Shown: one piece after another, positions 1 through 8,478 of the stretch
Layout: each line of letters opens with the position of its first letter
Position numbering within the stretch: the first letter of the stretch is position 1
Program-made: the position numbers and the translations under genes
Notes under the pieces: model-generated
What the model was told of the DNA's origin: nothing
Database searches by the model: none
What the model saw: only the letters and a program-made list of their open reading frames with translations
Assembly (NCBI RefSeq): GCF_000758625.1
Contig: NZ_CP009283.1
Coordinates: 4,041,501-4,105,500, forward strand
Length of the DNA: 64,000 bases
DNA from: Paenibacillus sp. FSL R7-0273
GTDB taxonomy: Bacteria > Bacillota > Bacilli > Paenibacillales > Paenibacillaceae
Direction of reading: 5' to 3'

Positions 1-92
1 TACATGTATATGCCTTATCCCGGAAATACAGCATCACTAATCCTACAAATGTCCTAAAGCTGCAGCTTTTCCTGCTTCAATTCTCACCGCGC

Positions 93-141
93 AAAAAAGA
101 CCACTCTGTTCTCAGTTACGAGAACGTATGTGGTCTTTAGC
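93..141 (-). terminator. Rho-independent terminator of the small Cys protein gene
   Basis: A nested inverted repeat: AAAGACCAC at 96-104 pairs with GTGGTCTTT at 130-138, and GTTCTC (108-113) pairs with GAGAAC (120-125) inside it. Read on the minus strand the stem is followed by a run of six T. It lies just downstream of the minus-strand gene ending at 164. Confidence 0.75.
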
Positions 142-163
142 TGCTTCTTGCCGCTCTATTATT

Positions 164-340
164 CTATGCATGTACGAGATCAAGTAATTGTCTGGTTTCG
201 TTATCTTCAGTCGGCATCATGCCGTTGTCAGCCCAGCAGGCTCTGCATTGTTCTTCGGTTTCACACAGGTGAGCGTCATCGCAGTTATAGCACAATTGCA
301 GAAGGTTTCTAGTCACATAATCCGTTTCAAAAGTTTTCAT
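164..340 (-). CDS. Five-cysteine small protein of unknown function
   Basis: A 58-residue protein that I do not recognise as a named family. It has five closely spaced cysteines at residues 17, 20, 26, 32 and 35 (pattern C-x2-C-x5-C-x5-C-x2-C), compatible with a small metal-binding knuckle, followed by an acidic tail. The ATG at 340 is chosen over an upstream in-frame ATG at 412 because AGGAGAG sits about 7 bases before it and the extra 24 residues would have no ribosome binding site. No signal peptide or membrane segment is seen. It is monocistronic with its own terminator at 93-141. Metal binding is inference from cysteine spacing only. Confidence 0.7.
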   Translation of the reverse strand: MKTFETDYVTRNLLQLCYNCDDAHLCETEEQCRACWADNGMMPTEDNETRQLLDLVHA

Positions 341-502
341 TATAATCTCTCCTATTCGTGGATGAAAGTTTGTGAAAAAATGAACTTGTTTTCTATGTGT
401 TAAATATATCACAAGCTATTTTGTTTGTCATGTGATTTTTTTCACATTTTTAAAGAAAATTTGAAATACGTTTTTTTGTTCAATTTTTGGACAAAGCTTG
501 TA

Positions 503-1129
503 TTAGTACAGCCTTTTGGTATAGCTCTCATTCAGCGAGGCTGATACCTGTTCTGCACTGATGCCGGGCAGCTTCACATGGTCTGCTATCATCTTCGGTA
601 TATCAGGCAGCTGCTCCTTATCCGGCCAGGACTGCGGATTCCACAGGCTTGAACGCTTGAATGCTTTTGCACAATGGGTATAACATTCTTCCACTTCTAT
701 TAAAATTCCGACCAGCGGTCTGCGGCCGTGAGCTTCCATCCTCTGAAGCAGCTGCTCATCCCGGACAATCGAGGCCCGTCCATTCACCCGCAGAGTCTCC
801 TCAAGCCCCGGTATCATAAAAATCAGCCCCGCCCTCGGGTTGGACAACAGATTAATCAGCGAATCCATTCTACGGTTGCCGGGACGTTCGGGAATGACCA
901 GCCGGTGCTCATCCAGAACAAGCGCAAAGCCCGGGGCATCCCCTCTTGGCGAAACATCAACATGACCGGCATGATCCGAGGTGGCCAGCATCAGAATGGG
1001 AGACTGGGCGATAAACCCCCGGCAATGCTCATCAATCACACCAATAACCTTATGCTGCACAAGTTCTCCCGGATAACCTAATAACTCACGCAGCTCCGCT
1101 TCCGTTCCAATGCTCTTATATTCAGACAT
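503..1129 (-). CDS. Pyridoxamine 5'-phosphate oxidase-like FMN-binding protein
   Basis: A 208-residue cytoplasmic protein with the split-barrel PPOX fold pattern: an N-terminal helix, the strand region with MLATSDHAGHVDVSPRGD around residues 46-63, and the dimer/flavin region RPGNRRMDSLINLLSNPR. This resembles the MSMEG_1061-type PPOX proteins, which bind FMN or F420 and reduce uncharacterised substrates. The ATG at 1129 is preferred to the TTG two codons earlier because GGAGG lies six bases upstream of the ATG. It stands alone; the neighbouring lipoprotein gene ends at 1229 with its own terminator. Substrate cannot be inferred. Confidence 0.8.
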   Translation of the reverse strand: MSEYKSIGTEAELRELLGYPGELVQHKVIGVIDEHCRGFIAQSPILMLATSDHAGHVDVSPRGDAPGFALVLDEHRLVIPERPGNRRMDSLINLLSNPRAGLIFMIPGLEETLRVNGRASIVRDEQLLQRMEAHGRRPLVGILIEVEECYTHCAKAFKRSSLWNPQSWPDKEQLPDIPKMIADHVKLPGISAEQVSASLNESYTKRLY

Positions 1130-1180
1130 AAGCAACCTCCATATGTATTTATTTCAACAGCAGCTGTCTATTATTGTATC

Positions 1181-1213
1181 AAAAAAAAGAAGACCGCATA
1201 GAGCAGCCTTCTC
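1181..1213 (-). terminator. Terminator of the permease/lipoprotein operon
   Basis: AGAAG at 1188-1192 pairs with CTTCT at 1208-1212, with G-U-tolerant inner pairs, and on the minus strand the stem runs into eight T. It ends transcription of the gene that stops at 1229. Confidence 0.75.
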
Positions 1214-1228
1214 CTGATTAATAAAAGA

Positions 1229-2524
1229 TTACATCACCCGCCAGCTGACCCCGCCGTTGGTCGTCTGCAGCAGGATGGACCTGCGGTCCACCTCCTTCTG
1301 GATCAGCAGCCAGCCTACATCCTCCGAAATAAACTGGAGCTTCACGATTTCCGGATATTCCAGCAGCTTCGATTGGAGCACACTGCTGGCCGGAAGCTGG
1401 GTCCAGGTCTGCCCCTGGTTTAAGGTTTTGAAGATCAGATTGCCGTTAAGCATCCAGCCGGTTTCGGCATTGATAAAGGCTGGCGGCAGATAGCGGTTGA
1501 CTCCGGTCTGGCTGCTCAGCGCAAAATCAACAAATTTCCAGTTGTCCCCGCCGTTTGCCGTAAAATAACCGTTGTACGTAACACTGTTTTGCTTGTCGGT
1601 CTGGCAGGCTGCCGGAAGAAAGCCGGTGGTGTTGTTGCCGCCGAAAAATTCCGGTTCTCCGGTAATCACCTTGTCACAGCCCTCCCACTCTTCATTGACC
1701 AGAATCTCCTGGCCCGGATGCCAGGTAACACCGCTGTCGCTGGTCATATAAATTTTGGGCAGTGCACCGGTCTGCAGGGTCACCAGCCCATGCGTCTTGT
1801 TCTTAAAAATCATCCCGGTAACAATACCGGCCATCGGAACTGTATTATTTGGCAGGTTGGGATTATACTGTTCATTTTGCATGACCATGTTCCAGGTAGC
1901 GCCCCCATCCTTGGTGGCATAGAGCGCCTTGCTTGACTTCGTGGCATTTGCATCCCAGGCGGTCATAAGCCAGCCGTTCTGCGGTGAACTGAAATAAATG
2001 GACGAGACCGTATTGGAATCAGGAAAAGAAGATACCTTCCAGCTCTGCCCGCCGTCTGTGGTGCGCAGGACAACCGTCTCTGTGGCCCCGAAGGAGCTGC
2101 GGATAATCCAGCCATGATCAGGGTCTGTGAAAAAAATTTCTTCACCGTACACCGGATTGGCCAAAAACTGCACATTTGTTGAGGGCGAGATATTGGCCCA
2201 GGTTCCGCCATTGTCTTGGGTCATATAGATCCGCAGTTCTTTTTTGGTGACACCCCATGCCAGGCCTACCGATTCATTCAGCAGCCGGAAATCCGTCAGC
2301 CGGGTCTGGATCTGATATTTCGGCGTGCTTTCATTCGTTACATTTCTGGCATCGCCAGGAGTAATCAGTGTTATCGTCTGCCCTTCCTCGGGCGCTTCCG
2401 TCGGCAGAGGAGGCAGAGTCGGCTGTGGTGCCGGGGATGAGGAACAGGCCGATAAAATCAGCAGAATTATAAGAATCGCCGCGGTTATTTGCAGCTTCCG
2501 GTAACCTGCGGTATTAGATAACAA
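1229..2524 (-). CDS. Lipoprotein with YCF48/BNR-type beta-propeller repeats
   Basis: A 431-residue lipoprotein. The N-terminus is a lipoprotein signal with a hydrophobic stretch ending in the lipobox LSAC (Cys about residue 27), then a proline-rich linker. The rest carries at least six Asp-box-like motifs of the type xGGxxW/xxGxTW (for example DGGQSW, DGGATW, DSGVTW, NGGDNW, NQGQTW, NGGVSW), the hallmark of sialidase/sortilin-like and YCF48/HCF136 beta-propellers. These are usually extracytoplasmic binding or assembly factors. The start is a TTG after a G-rich ribosome binding site. It follows the amino-acid permease gene by 24 bp, so the two are probably co-transcribed; no functional link is established. 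Confidence 0.8.
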   Translation of the reverse strand: MLSNTAGYRKLQITAAILIILLILSACSSSPAPQPTLPPLPTEAPEEGQTITLITPGDARNVTNESTPKYQIQTRLTDFRLLNESVGLAWGVTKKELRIYMTQDNGGTWANISPSTNVQFLANPVYGEEIFFTDPDHGWIIRSSFGATETVVLRTTDGGQSWKVSSFPDSNTVSSIYFSSPQNGWLMTAWDANATKSSKALYATKDGGATWNMVMQNEQYNPNLPNNTVPMAGIVTGMIFKNKTHGLVTLQTGALPKIYMTSDSGVTWHPGQEILVNEEWEGCDKVITGEPEFFGGNNTTGFLPAACQTDKQNSVTYNGYFTANGGDNWKFVDFALSSQTGVNRYLPPAFINAETGWMLNGNLIFKTLNQGQTWTQLPASSVLQSKLLEYPEIVKLQFISEDVGWLLIQKEVDRRSILLQTTNGGVSWRVM

Positions 2525-2548
2525 TGCTCTCCCCCCTTTTCTGCTAGC

Positions 2549-3931
2549 TTACTTCTTGTTCAGTTTACTGTTTTTGTACCCGTATAACCAGTAGATCACA
2601 ATCCCGATTAACAACCAGACAACAAAGCCTGTCCAGGTTTCCCTGCTCAAATTATACATCAAATAACCGCAGGCTGCCGCACTTAGCAGCGGTATAACCG
2701 GTACCCAGGGCACTCTGAACCCCCGTTTAAGGCCGGGATGCGTGCGGCGCATCACAATGACGCCCAGTGATACGACGAGAAAGGCGAATAATGTACCGAT
2801 GCTTGTCAGATCAGCCAGCCGGTCCAGCGGGACAAAGCCGGTAAACACGGCAATAATACCGCCGACCATCCAGGTGCTGCGTACCGGTGTCTGTGTCTTG
2901 GCATTAATTTTGGCCAGGCCCTCAGGAAGCAGCCCGTCCCGTGAGATCGCGAACAGCAGGCGGGTCTGCCCGAACAGCAGCACCAGCAGAACGGTAGTCA
3001 TTCCGGCTATAGCTCCGACAGAGATAAGTCCGGCAATCATATTCTGATCCACAAAACGCAGCGCGAAGGAAACCGGATCGCTGACATTCAGGCTCTGATA
3101 AGGTACAATTCCGGTCAACACAAGCGAGACAGAGATATAAAGGACCGTACAGATGGCAAGTGAAGAAATAATTCCGATCGGCAAATCCCGCTGGGGGCGT
3201 TTAACCTCTTCAGCTGCGGTGGATAGGGCATCAAAGCCGATGTAAGCAAAAAATACAGTGGCCGCCCCGTTAACGACCCCGTGGAAGCCATAAGGAAGAA
3301 ACGGTGTCCAATTCTCCGGTTTAACATAGAAGATCCCGGTGAAAATAAACAGCAGCACTACAGCCAGCTTCACTACTACCATTATGGCGTTAAAGCGCGC
3401 TGTTTCTTTGATGCCGCGTGTAAGCAGATAAGAAATCAGCAGGATGATAATCACTGCGGGCAGATTAATAAAGGTACCTGTGTCCGGATTATAAGCCCCG
3501 GATAGTGCTGTAGGCAAATGGATTCCGAAGCCCTCCAGCAGCCCCTGAAAATACCCGGACCAGCCGCTGCTCACCGCTGCAGCCGCTACCCCGTATTCAA
3601 GCACGAGATCCCAGCCTAGTATCCAGGCCAGCAGCTCGCCGAAGGCAACATAGCTGTAAGCATAGGCGCTGCCTGATACGGGGAGCGTGGAGGCGAACTC
3701 AGAATAACAGAGCGCAGACAGCACGCAGGCGATTCCGGCAAGCACGAAGGACAGCACCAGTCCGGGCCCGGCATGCTCTGCAGCAGCAACCCCAGTCATG
3801 ACAAAGATGCCGGTACCGATAATCGCGCCTACCCCAAGGGTAGTCAGATCAAAGGCACCGAGGGTTTTGCTGAGCTTACTGGCATTATCACCGGGAGGTG
3901 CAGCCAGCGGTTTTTTACGGAATAAATCCAT
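2549..3931 (-). CDS. APC-family amino-acid permease (YfnA/CAT-like)
   Basis: A 460-residue integral membrane protein with about 12 predicted membrane spans. It starts with a short cytoplasmic tail and the APC signature region [15 protein letters not shown] around residues 35-49, followed by the conserved [12 protein letters not shown] and [19 protein letters not shown] segments. This is the cationic-amino-acid-transporter type of the APC superfamily (B. subtilis YfnA-like); the substrate is probably one or several amino acids taken up by proton symport. The ATG at 3931 follows AGGAGAGAAAA. A lipoprotein gene follows by 24 bp. Substrate assignment is not possible from sequence alone. Confidence 0.88.
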   Translation of the reverse strand: MDLFRKKPLAAPPGDNASKLSKTLGAFDLTTLGVGAIIGTGIFVMTGVAAAEHAGPGLVLSFVLAGIACVLSALCYSEFASTLPVSGSAYAYSYVAFGELLAWILGWDLVLEYGVAAAAVSSGWSGYFQGLLEGFGIHLPTALSGAYNPDTGTFINLPAVIIILLISYLLTRGIKETARFNAIMVVVKLAVVLLFIFTGIFYVKPENWTPFLPYGFHGVVNGAATVFFAYIGFDALSTAAEEVKRPQRDLPIGIISSLAICTVLYISVSLVLTGIVPYQSLNVSDPVSFALRFVDQNMIAGLISVGAIAGMTTVLLVLLFGQTRLLFAISRDGLLPEGLAKINAKTQTPVRSTWMVGGIIAVFTGFVPLDRLADLTSIGTLFAFLVVSLGVIVMRRTHPGLKRGFRVPWVPVIPLLSAAACGYLMYNLSRETWTGFVVWLLIGIVIYWLYGYKNSKLNKK

Positions 3932-4164
3932 ACTTCATTTTCTCTCCTGTCAATAATAGTGGTTTATCGCTAATGACCTTTACAGTCAGTAAGCCAAGAT
4001 AATACCGGAACCGGGAATCGGCAGCACTTCTGCCAGATGTTATTGTTAGCATGCCCGCTTCCGGGGTAATGGATTAAAAACAGCATGCTTGAAAACACTA
4101 CATTTAACGATTATGATGGTTAAGATTGGACACAAAAAATTCGAACTTCGGAGGAGATGTATCA

Positions 4165-5091
4165 ATGGCCCCCCCATTTAAGCCCAATCGTGTCGTAGTC
4201 ATCGGCACCGGTGCAGTAGGAACTACAACTGCTTATACCCTGCTGCTTCGCAGACGTATGCAAGAACTGGTACTTATAGATGTCAATCATCAGAAGGCAC
4301 TTGGTGAAGCGCTGGACATGAATCACGGCATGCCGTTTGTCGGCGGCGTGAAGCTATGGGCAGGAACCTATGAGGATTGCCGCGAAGCGGATATCATCAT
4401 TGTTACCGCCGGAGCGTCGCAGAAGCCGGGAGAAACCCGGATTGATCTGCTGCGCAAGAACATTGCCATCTTCAAAGACATCATCCAAAAGATCACCAAA
4501 TACAATCACCACGCTATCCTGCTGATCGCTACGAACCCGGTGGATATTCTGGCTTATGCCACCCTGAAGATCAGCGGCTTCGACCGCAGACGGGTCATCG
4601 GCTCCGGTACAGTGCTCGACAGCGCACGGTTCCGTTACCTTATCGGCAAGCATAAGGAAATCGATCCGCGCAGCATTCACGGGCAGATTATCGGTGAGCA
4701 CGGAGATTCCGAGCTTCCGGTCTGGAGTCTGGCCAATATTGCCGGAACTGATCTTGGCTTCGATGAGGAAGAACGTAAGGACATCTTCGAAGACACCAAA
4801 AATGCCGCCTATGAAATTATCGATGCCAAGGGCTCTACCTCCTATGCCATTGCGCTCGCCCTGGACCGGATTGTTGTTTCCATCCTTGATAACGAAGGCG
4901 CTGTGCTAAATGTCTCCACCCTGCTTAATAACTACAACGGAGTGTCAGATGTATTCCTTGGCGCGCCATGTGTCGTAGACCGCTCCGGTGTACGCGAAGT
5001 TCTGGACCTGCCGCTGAACGAAGAAGAACAGGCCTTGTTCCAGAAATCGGCGGACAAGCTCAAATCAGAGATTTCCAAGCTGGAGCTGTAA
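4165..5091 (+). CDS. ldh: L-lactate dehydrogenase
   Basis: Cytoplasmic NAD-dependent L-lactate dehydrogenase, 308 residues, reducing pyruvate to lactate to regenerate NAD. Visible are the Rossmann motif GTGAVG (14-19), the NAD-ribose aspartate D39, the mobile substrate loop with Q86 and R92, N124, and the substrate and catalytic residues R155 and H179 in GEHGDS. Gln at position 86 is the lactate rather than malate dehydrogenase signature. The ATG at 4165 is chosen because GGAGGAG precedes it by about 7 bases; an in-frame TTG at 4126 would add 13 unconserved residues. It is a single-gene unit with a terminator downstream. Confidence 0.95.
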   Translation: MAPPFKPNRVVVIGTGAVGTTTAYTLLLRRRMQELVLIDVNHQKALGEALDMNHGMPFVGGVKLWAGTYEDCREADIIIVTAGASQKPGETRIDLLRKNIAIFKDIIQKITKYNHHAILLIATNPVDILAYATLKISGFDRRRVIGSGTVLDSARFRYLIGKHKEIDPRSIHGQIIGEHGDSELPVWSLANIAGTDLGFDEEERKDIFEDTKNAAYEIIDAKGSTSYAIALALDRIVVSILDNEGAVLNVSTLLNNYNGVSDVFLGAPCVVDRSGVREVLDLPLNEEEQALFQKSADKLKSEISKLEL

Positions 5092-5113
5092 GCAGCTCCG
5101 TCCATTACAGATC

Positions 5114-5160
5114 AAGGGCTATCTCCCGGTCGCTTATTCGGACCGGAAGATAGCCCTTGT
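5114..5160 (+). terminator. Terminator after ldh
   Basis: AAGGGCTATCT (5114-5124) pairs with AGATAGCCCTT (5148-5158) around an inner CCGGTC-type stem; a short T-rich tail follows on the plus strand. Confidence 0.75.
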
Positions 5161-5182
5161 TTGCGTACTGCCGCACACAAAA

Positions 5183-5231
5183 GAATCCGTCCTTCAGCGT
5201 GTATCGCACACAACCGCTGTAAAAGGACGGA
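5183..5231 (-). terminator. Terminator of the GH113-like gene
   Basis: CCGTCCTT (5187-5194) pairs with AAGGACGG (5223-5230), with a second inner CAGCG/CGCTG stem. The T-rich tail is on the minus strand, after the gene ending at 5317. Confidence 0.65.
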
Positions 5232-5316
5232 GTTTACTTGCCATGTCATTTTGTTAATATAACATGAATCATTTTTATCTGACAATGAAATTAATATCCT
5301 GGGTGTAATTTCCAGA

Positions 5317-6288
5317 TTAACGGATCACCGGACGCTGGTAATATTCCTTTAACACCTGCTCTGCTTCCTTACCGTATATATCGAACCCGACATTAGCCGC
5401 CGCCTCTTCGGCCGGATACAGCTTCGTACTCCAGTCCCACCAGAAGAAGCCGGCGAACCAGGATTCATCCCAGAAGGTTTCCAGTGCCGAACGGTAGAAA
5501 TTCGCCTGCTCCTCCTGCGAAGCCGGAAGCTCCTTATGCGAGAAATCCCAAGGCATGGTTGCACAGCCTAATGCGCTGCGGCAGCCAATTTCAATAAAGA
5601 CGAGCTTTTTACCGAACCGGTCAGCCAATGCCTTCAGCCGCGGCTTTTGCTCCTCCCAGGAGGCCTTCATATTCTCTAAGGTGTCGCCCGGAACGGAAGC
5701 TACCGGATAATATGCGCTTGTTCCGATATAATCCACCTCGTCAAGCCATTCGATGCCTTCCTCTTTGCCGTGATTGGCATTGTACACGATCGGGCCGTTA
5801 TACAGGCCTTTGACCTCGCTGATCAGATTGCGCCACTCTGTCTCACGCGATTCTGTAGCCACCATCTCACAGCCGATACAGAACAGCTCACACTCCAGCT
5901 CCTCTGCCAGCTCGGCATAATGCTTAATGAAGTTAGTATAGGATTTGAACCAGGCAGCCCAATACACATCCCCGTCCTCAGGAAAGCCGATCCGCGCTCT
6001 CCAAATCCCGTCCCTGGAGTTAACCACCGGCTTCAGGCACACCTTCAGCCCGAGCTGCTTCGCCAGCTTCACTGTATGCTCAATATCGCGGTCAGTCATT
6101 GTATATCCGTAGTCAAAATAAATCTCGGTGGAATGCACAGTATCCTGCCAAGTCCAAAAGGACAATGCAATCCATTCGCTTCCCGTCTCCGCCAGCTTGC
6201 GCAGGGAGTCCTCCGCATAAGGCTGTCTGTATGCCCCTCTTGTTGATTCCCAGCCGTAGGTCATTCCTTTGAAAAATGTTTCGTTCAC
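5317..6288 (-). CDS. Glycoside hydrolase family 113-like beta-mannanase
   Basis: A 323-residue protein without signal peptide, so probably intracellular. It matches the GH113 (clan GH-A, TIM barrel) pattern: an N-terminal KGMTYGWESTRG strand, LKPVVN at 85-90, the acid/base segment IGCEM with E141, and the strand-7 nucleophile segment FIEIGCRS with E233, followed by a Trp-rich C-terminus. Family members are beta-1,4-mannanases or act on manno-oligosaccharides; the soluble intracellular form suggests processing of imported oligosaccharides, which is inference. The gene stands alone with its own terminator, and no sugar transporter is adjacent. Confidence 0.8.
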   Translation of the reverse strand: MNETFFKGMTYGWESTRGAYRQPYAEDSLRKLAETGSEWIALSFWTWQDTVHSTEIYFDYGYTMTDRDIEHTVKLAKQLGLKVCLKPVVNSRDGIWRARIGFPEDGDVYWAAWFKSYTNFIKHYAELAEELECELFCIGCEMVATESRETEWRNLISEVKGLYNGPIVYNANHGKEEGIEWLDEVDYIGTSAYYPVASVPGDTLENMKASWEEQKPRLKALADRFGKKLVFIEIGCRSALGCATMPWDFSHKELPASQEEQANFYRSALETFWDESWFAGFFWWDWSTKLYPAEEAAANVGFDIYGKEAEQVLKEYYQRPVIR

Positions 6289-6442
6289 CGCTGTATCCTC
6301 CCGTTGATAAAGTTAGCAGCTTCTCTCCGCTGTATTACATGTATAAATAGCATCTATATTTGTTAGCATAATTCAAAAACATTATAATAACAAGTTATTA
6401 TTTCACTAAACATATACTAACAAAATTTCATCACTAATAAAA

Positions 6443-6476
6443 ACATAAAAACCGGAGGACCCTGGGGGCCTCCGGC
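6443..6476 (-). terminator. Terminator of the LysR-integrase unit
   Basis: CCGGAGG (6452-6458) pairs with CCTCCGG (6469-6475); on the minus strand the stem is followed by five T. It lies just past the recombinase stop at 6499. Confidence 0.8.
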
Positions 6477-6498
6477 TGTTCTAATATATAAATACGAG

Positions 6499-7431
6499 TC
6501 ATTCCGTAACCGCCGCTTCCTTCTCCGGCATGCTGATCTGCAGCCTGGCCATCGCTTCTTCCTTTTCACGGCTCGTAATATGTGTATAAACGGTAGTTGT
6601 CTGAATTGACGAATGACCCAGCAGCTCCTGCACGGTGCGCAGATCCGCCCCCTTGCGGAGCAGCATCGTGGCGAAGGAATGGCGCAGCTTATGGCTGGAA
6701 TACGGCCGGCGGTGCGCCTCGGGCACGCCTTGCTGGAACCGCTCAAAGGTATCGGCTGCAATACCCTGGATGCCGCGGATGGAAAGCCTCCGGCCTTTTT
6801 GCGAGATAAACATGGCCTCCTCTTTGCTGCGCCATGGCGTCAAACGCTCCCTCACCGCTTCCTCCAGATACGGTGCGACAGCCTCCGGAACCGGGACATT
6901 CCGCCATTTACGGCCTTTACCGAACACACGGAGCGAACGGCGGTCCGGACTGTAGTCATTAAGATTGAGGGTATGCACTTCCCCTACCCGCAGCCCCATA
7001 TAGGACATCAACAGGAAGACTGCCAGATTACGGATGCGGTATTTACCGCTGACTGCTGACAGGAACTGCTGCAGATCACCTTCATCCAGGTAAACCGGCT
7101 CACGGTTCTTTTCAGTCTTGGATTTTTTGATGCCTGCAGCCGGATTAACGGTCAGCAGCTCAAGCTCAATCAGCGCCCGGAACAGGCAGTTGACGGAGGC
7201 ATGCTTCCGGTTCCTTGTCGAGTCACTGACCCCCCGTTCACGCACGGAGGTCAGGTAAGAAACTACATGCAGCTTTTTGACCGATTCAAGCCGCTTACCG
7301 TTAAGCCCGTCCAGAAATTCGCGCACATCAGCCAGATAAGACTTCCGGGTATATGCGGTAAACCCGGCATCCTTCATCCAGATTACAAAAGCCTCCAGTT
7401 CCTCTTCATAGTCCGTTTCCAGATCATTCAC
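6499..7431 (-). CDS. Tyrosine recombinase/integrase of the XerC/D type
   Basis: A 310-residue site-specific recombinase. Residues 8-95 form the SAM-like core-binding domain; residues 115-290 form the catalytic domain with R148, K172 or K175, H247 and R250 (HKLR), H273 (LGHSS) and nucleophile Y282 (VYTHI), so the active site looks intact. It lacks the arm-binding domain of phage integrases. The start is GTG at 7431, overlapping the TGA stop of the LysR gene as GTGA, with a GGAGGT nine bases upstream inside the LysR coding sequence, indicating translational coupling. Phage or transposon genes are absent nearby. It could be a chromosomal XerC/D-like enzyme or a relic of a mobile element. Confidence 0.88.
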   Translation of the reverse strand: MNDLETDYEEELEAFVIWMKDAGFTAYTRKSYLADVREFLDGLNGKRLESVKKLHVVSYLTSVRERGVSDSTRNRKHASVNCLFRALIELELLTVNPAAGIKKSKTEKNREPVYLDEGDLQQFLSAVSGKYRIRNLAVFLLMSYMGLRVGEVHTLNLNDYSPDRRSLRVFGKGRKWRNVPVPEAVAPYLEEAVRERLTPWRSKEEAMFISQKGRRLSIRGIQGIAADTFERFQQGVPEAHRRPYSSHKLRHSFATMLLRKGADLRTVQELLGHSSIQTTTVYTHITSREKEEAMARLQISMPEKEAAVTE

Positions 7432-8342
7432 CTCCGTTCACCTCCGTTTATGCGCCATGCGGCTGCGTGTATCTGAACGATTGACAAAAATTCCTGAAGT
7501 GCGGGTGATACCCACTTTTTGTTATGGTAGGCCATTTGCGTAGCTACCCGCTGGGACTCATCATTCCAGCCCAGGCGTGCCAGCTTGCCTTCAGCCAGTT
7601 CATTTCGGACGGTAATCAGCGGCAGGAAGGAAATGCCGAGCCCGGACATTACACACTGCTTGATAGCCTCTATGCTCCAGAATTCCAGATTGGGATCGGG
7701 AAATACACCATGGCTGTTCAGATGACGCTCAAATAAAGTGCGGTACGTGCAGCCTTTTTCTGTATGCAGAATAGTCTCCTGCTTCAGGTCAAACGGCATA
7801 ACCTCCTGTAAAGCGGTCAACGGGTGATCGAGCGGTGCTATCAGAGTCATTTCCTCCTGGACCAGCGTCTCGCAGGTCAGCTCCTTGTACTCGGTCTCCG
7901 GCTGAAGCAGAAAAGCCAGATCAAGCTCGCCGCTGCGGACAAACTCCGTCAGCTCCCAGCACACCCCCGGCTTTAGGGTAATCTGCACCTGGGGATGGCT
8001 GGCACGGAATTCCTTGATAATACCCGGCAGACGAAAAGCGGCCAGTGATTCAGGGGCACCGATGCGCAGCACCCCGGACAGCTCCGTTTCTGAACGCAGC
8101 GCATCCTGGGCCAGGGCATGCATCCGGGAAATCTCCTGGGCATAAGGCAGCAGGCGGCGTCCCGCATCGGTCAGGATGATTTTTTTGCTGATCCGGTCAA
8201 ATAAAGGCTGGCCCAGCTCCGTTTCGAGCGCCTGAATCTGCGCCGTAATGCTCGACTGCGCATAATCCAGCTTCTGGGCGGCTCTTGTAAAGCTGCCTGC
8301 CTCGACTACAACCAGAAAGGTGAATAAATGCCGTGATTCCAT
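7428..8342 (-). CDS. LysR-family transcriptional regulator
   Basis: A 304-residue LTTR. The N-terminal winged helix-turn-helix (residues 1-60, FTRAAQKLDYAQSSITAQIQ) is followed by a periplasmic-binding-like effector domain from about residue 90. It is divergent from the amino-acid exporter gene starting at 8479, the standard arrangement in which an LTTR controls the divergent gene, so it probably senses an amino acid or a related metabolite and activates the exporter. Downstream, its stop codon overlaps the start of the recombinase gene. The upstream region contains a duplicated AATGGAT motif that could be its binding site. Confidence 0.9.
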   Translation of the reverse strand: MESRHLFTFLVVVEAGSFTRAAQKLDYAQSSITAQIQALETELGQPLFDRISKKIILTDAGRRLLPYAQEISRMHALAQDALRSETELSGVLRIGAPESLAAFRLPGIIKEFRASHPQVQITLKPGVCWELTEFVRSGELDLAFLLQPETEYKELTCETLVQEEMTLIAPLDHPLTALQEVMPFDLKQETILHTEKGCTYRTLFERHLNSHGVFPDPNLEFWSIEAIKQCVMSGLGISFLPLITVRNELAEGKLARLGWNDESQRVATQMAYHNKKWVSPALQEFLSIVQIHAAAWRINGGERR

Positions 8343-8382
8343 AGCTTGCCTGCCAGCCTCCTTATGAATAGGTTACCATCGG

Positions 8383-8430
8383 TTTTTTGAATGGATAGTA
8401 TTTAATAATTCCGTTTTTCCAATGGATCTA
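8383..8430. promoter_or_regulatory. Candidate LysR operator between divergent genes
   Basis: Two similar T-tract-AATGGAT motifs (AATGGAT at 8390-8396 and 8421-8427) are spaced 31 bp apart, about three helical turns, between the LysR gene and the exporter gene. This suits a tetrameric LTTR but no binding consensus is known here. Confidence 0.35.
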
Positions 8431-8478
8431 TTATCTGATACTCTATACATAAATACAAGGAAAGCGGGACAATCAAAT

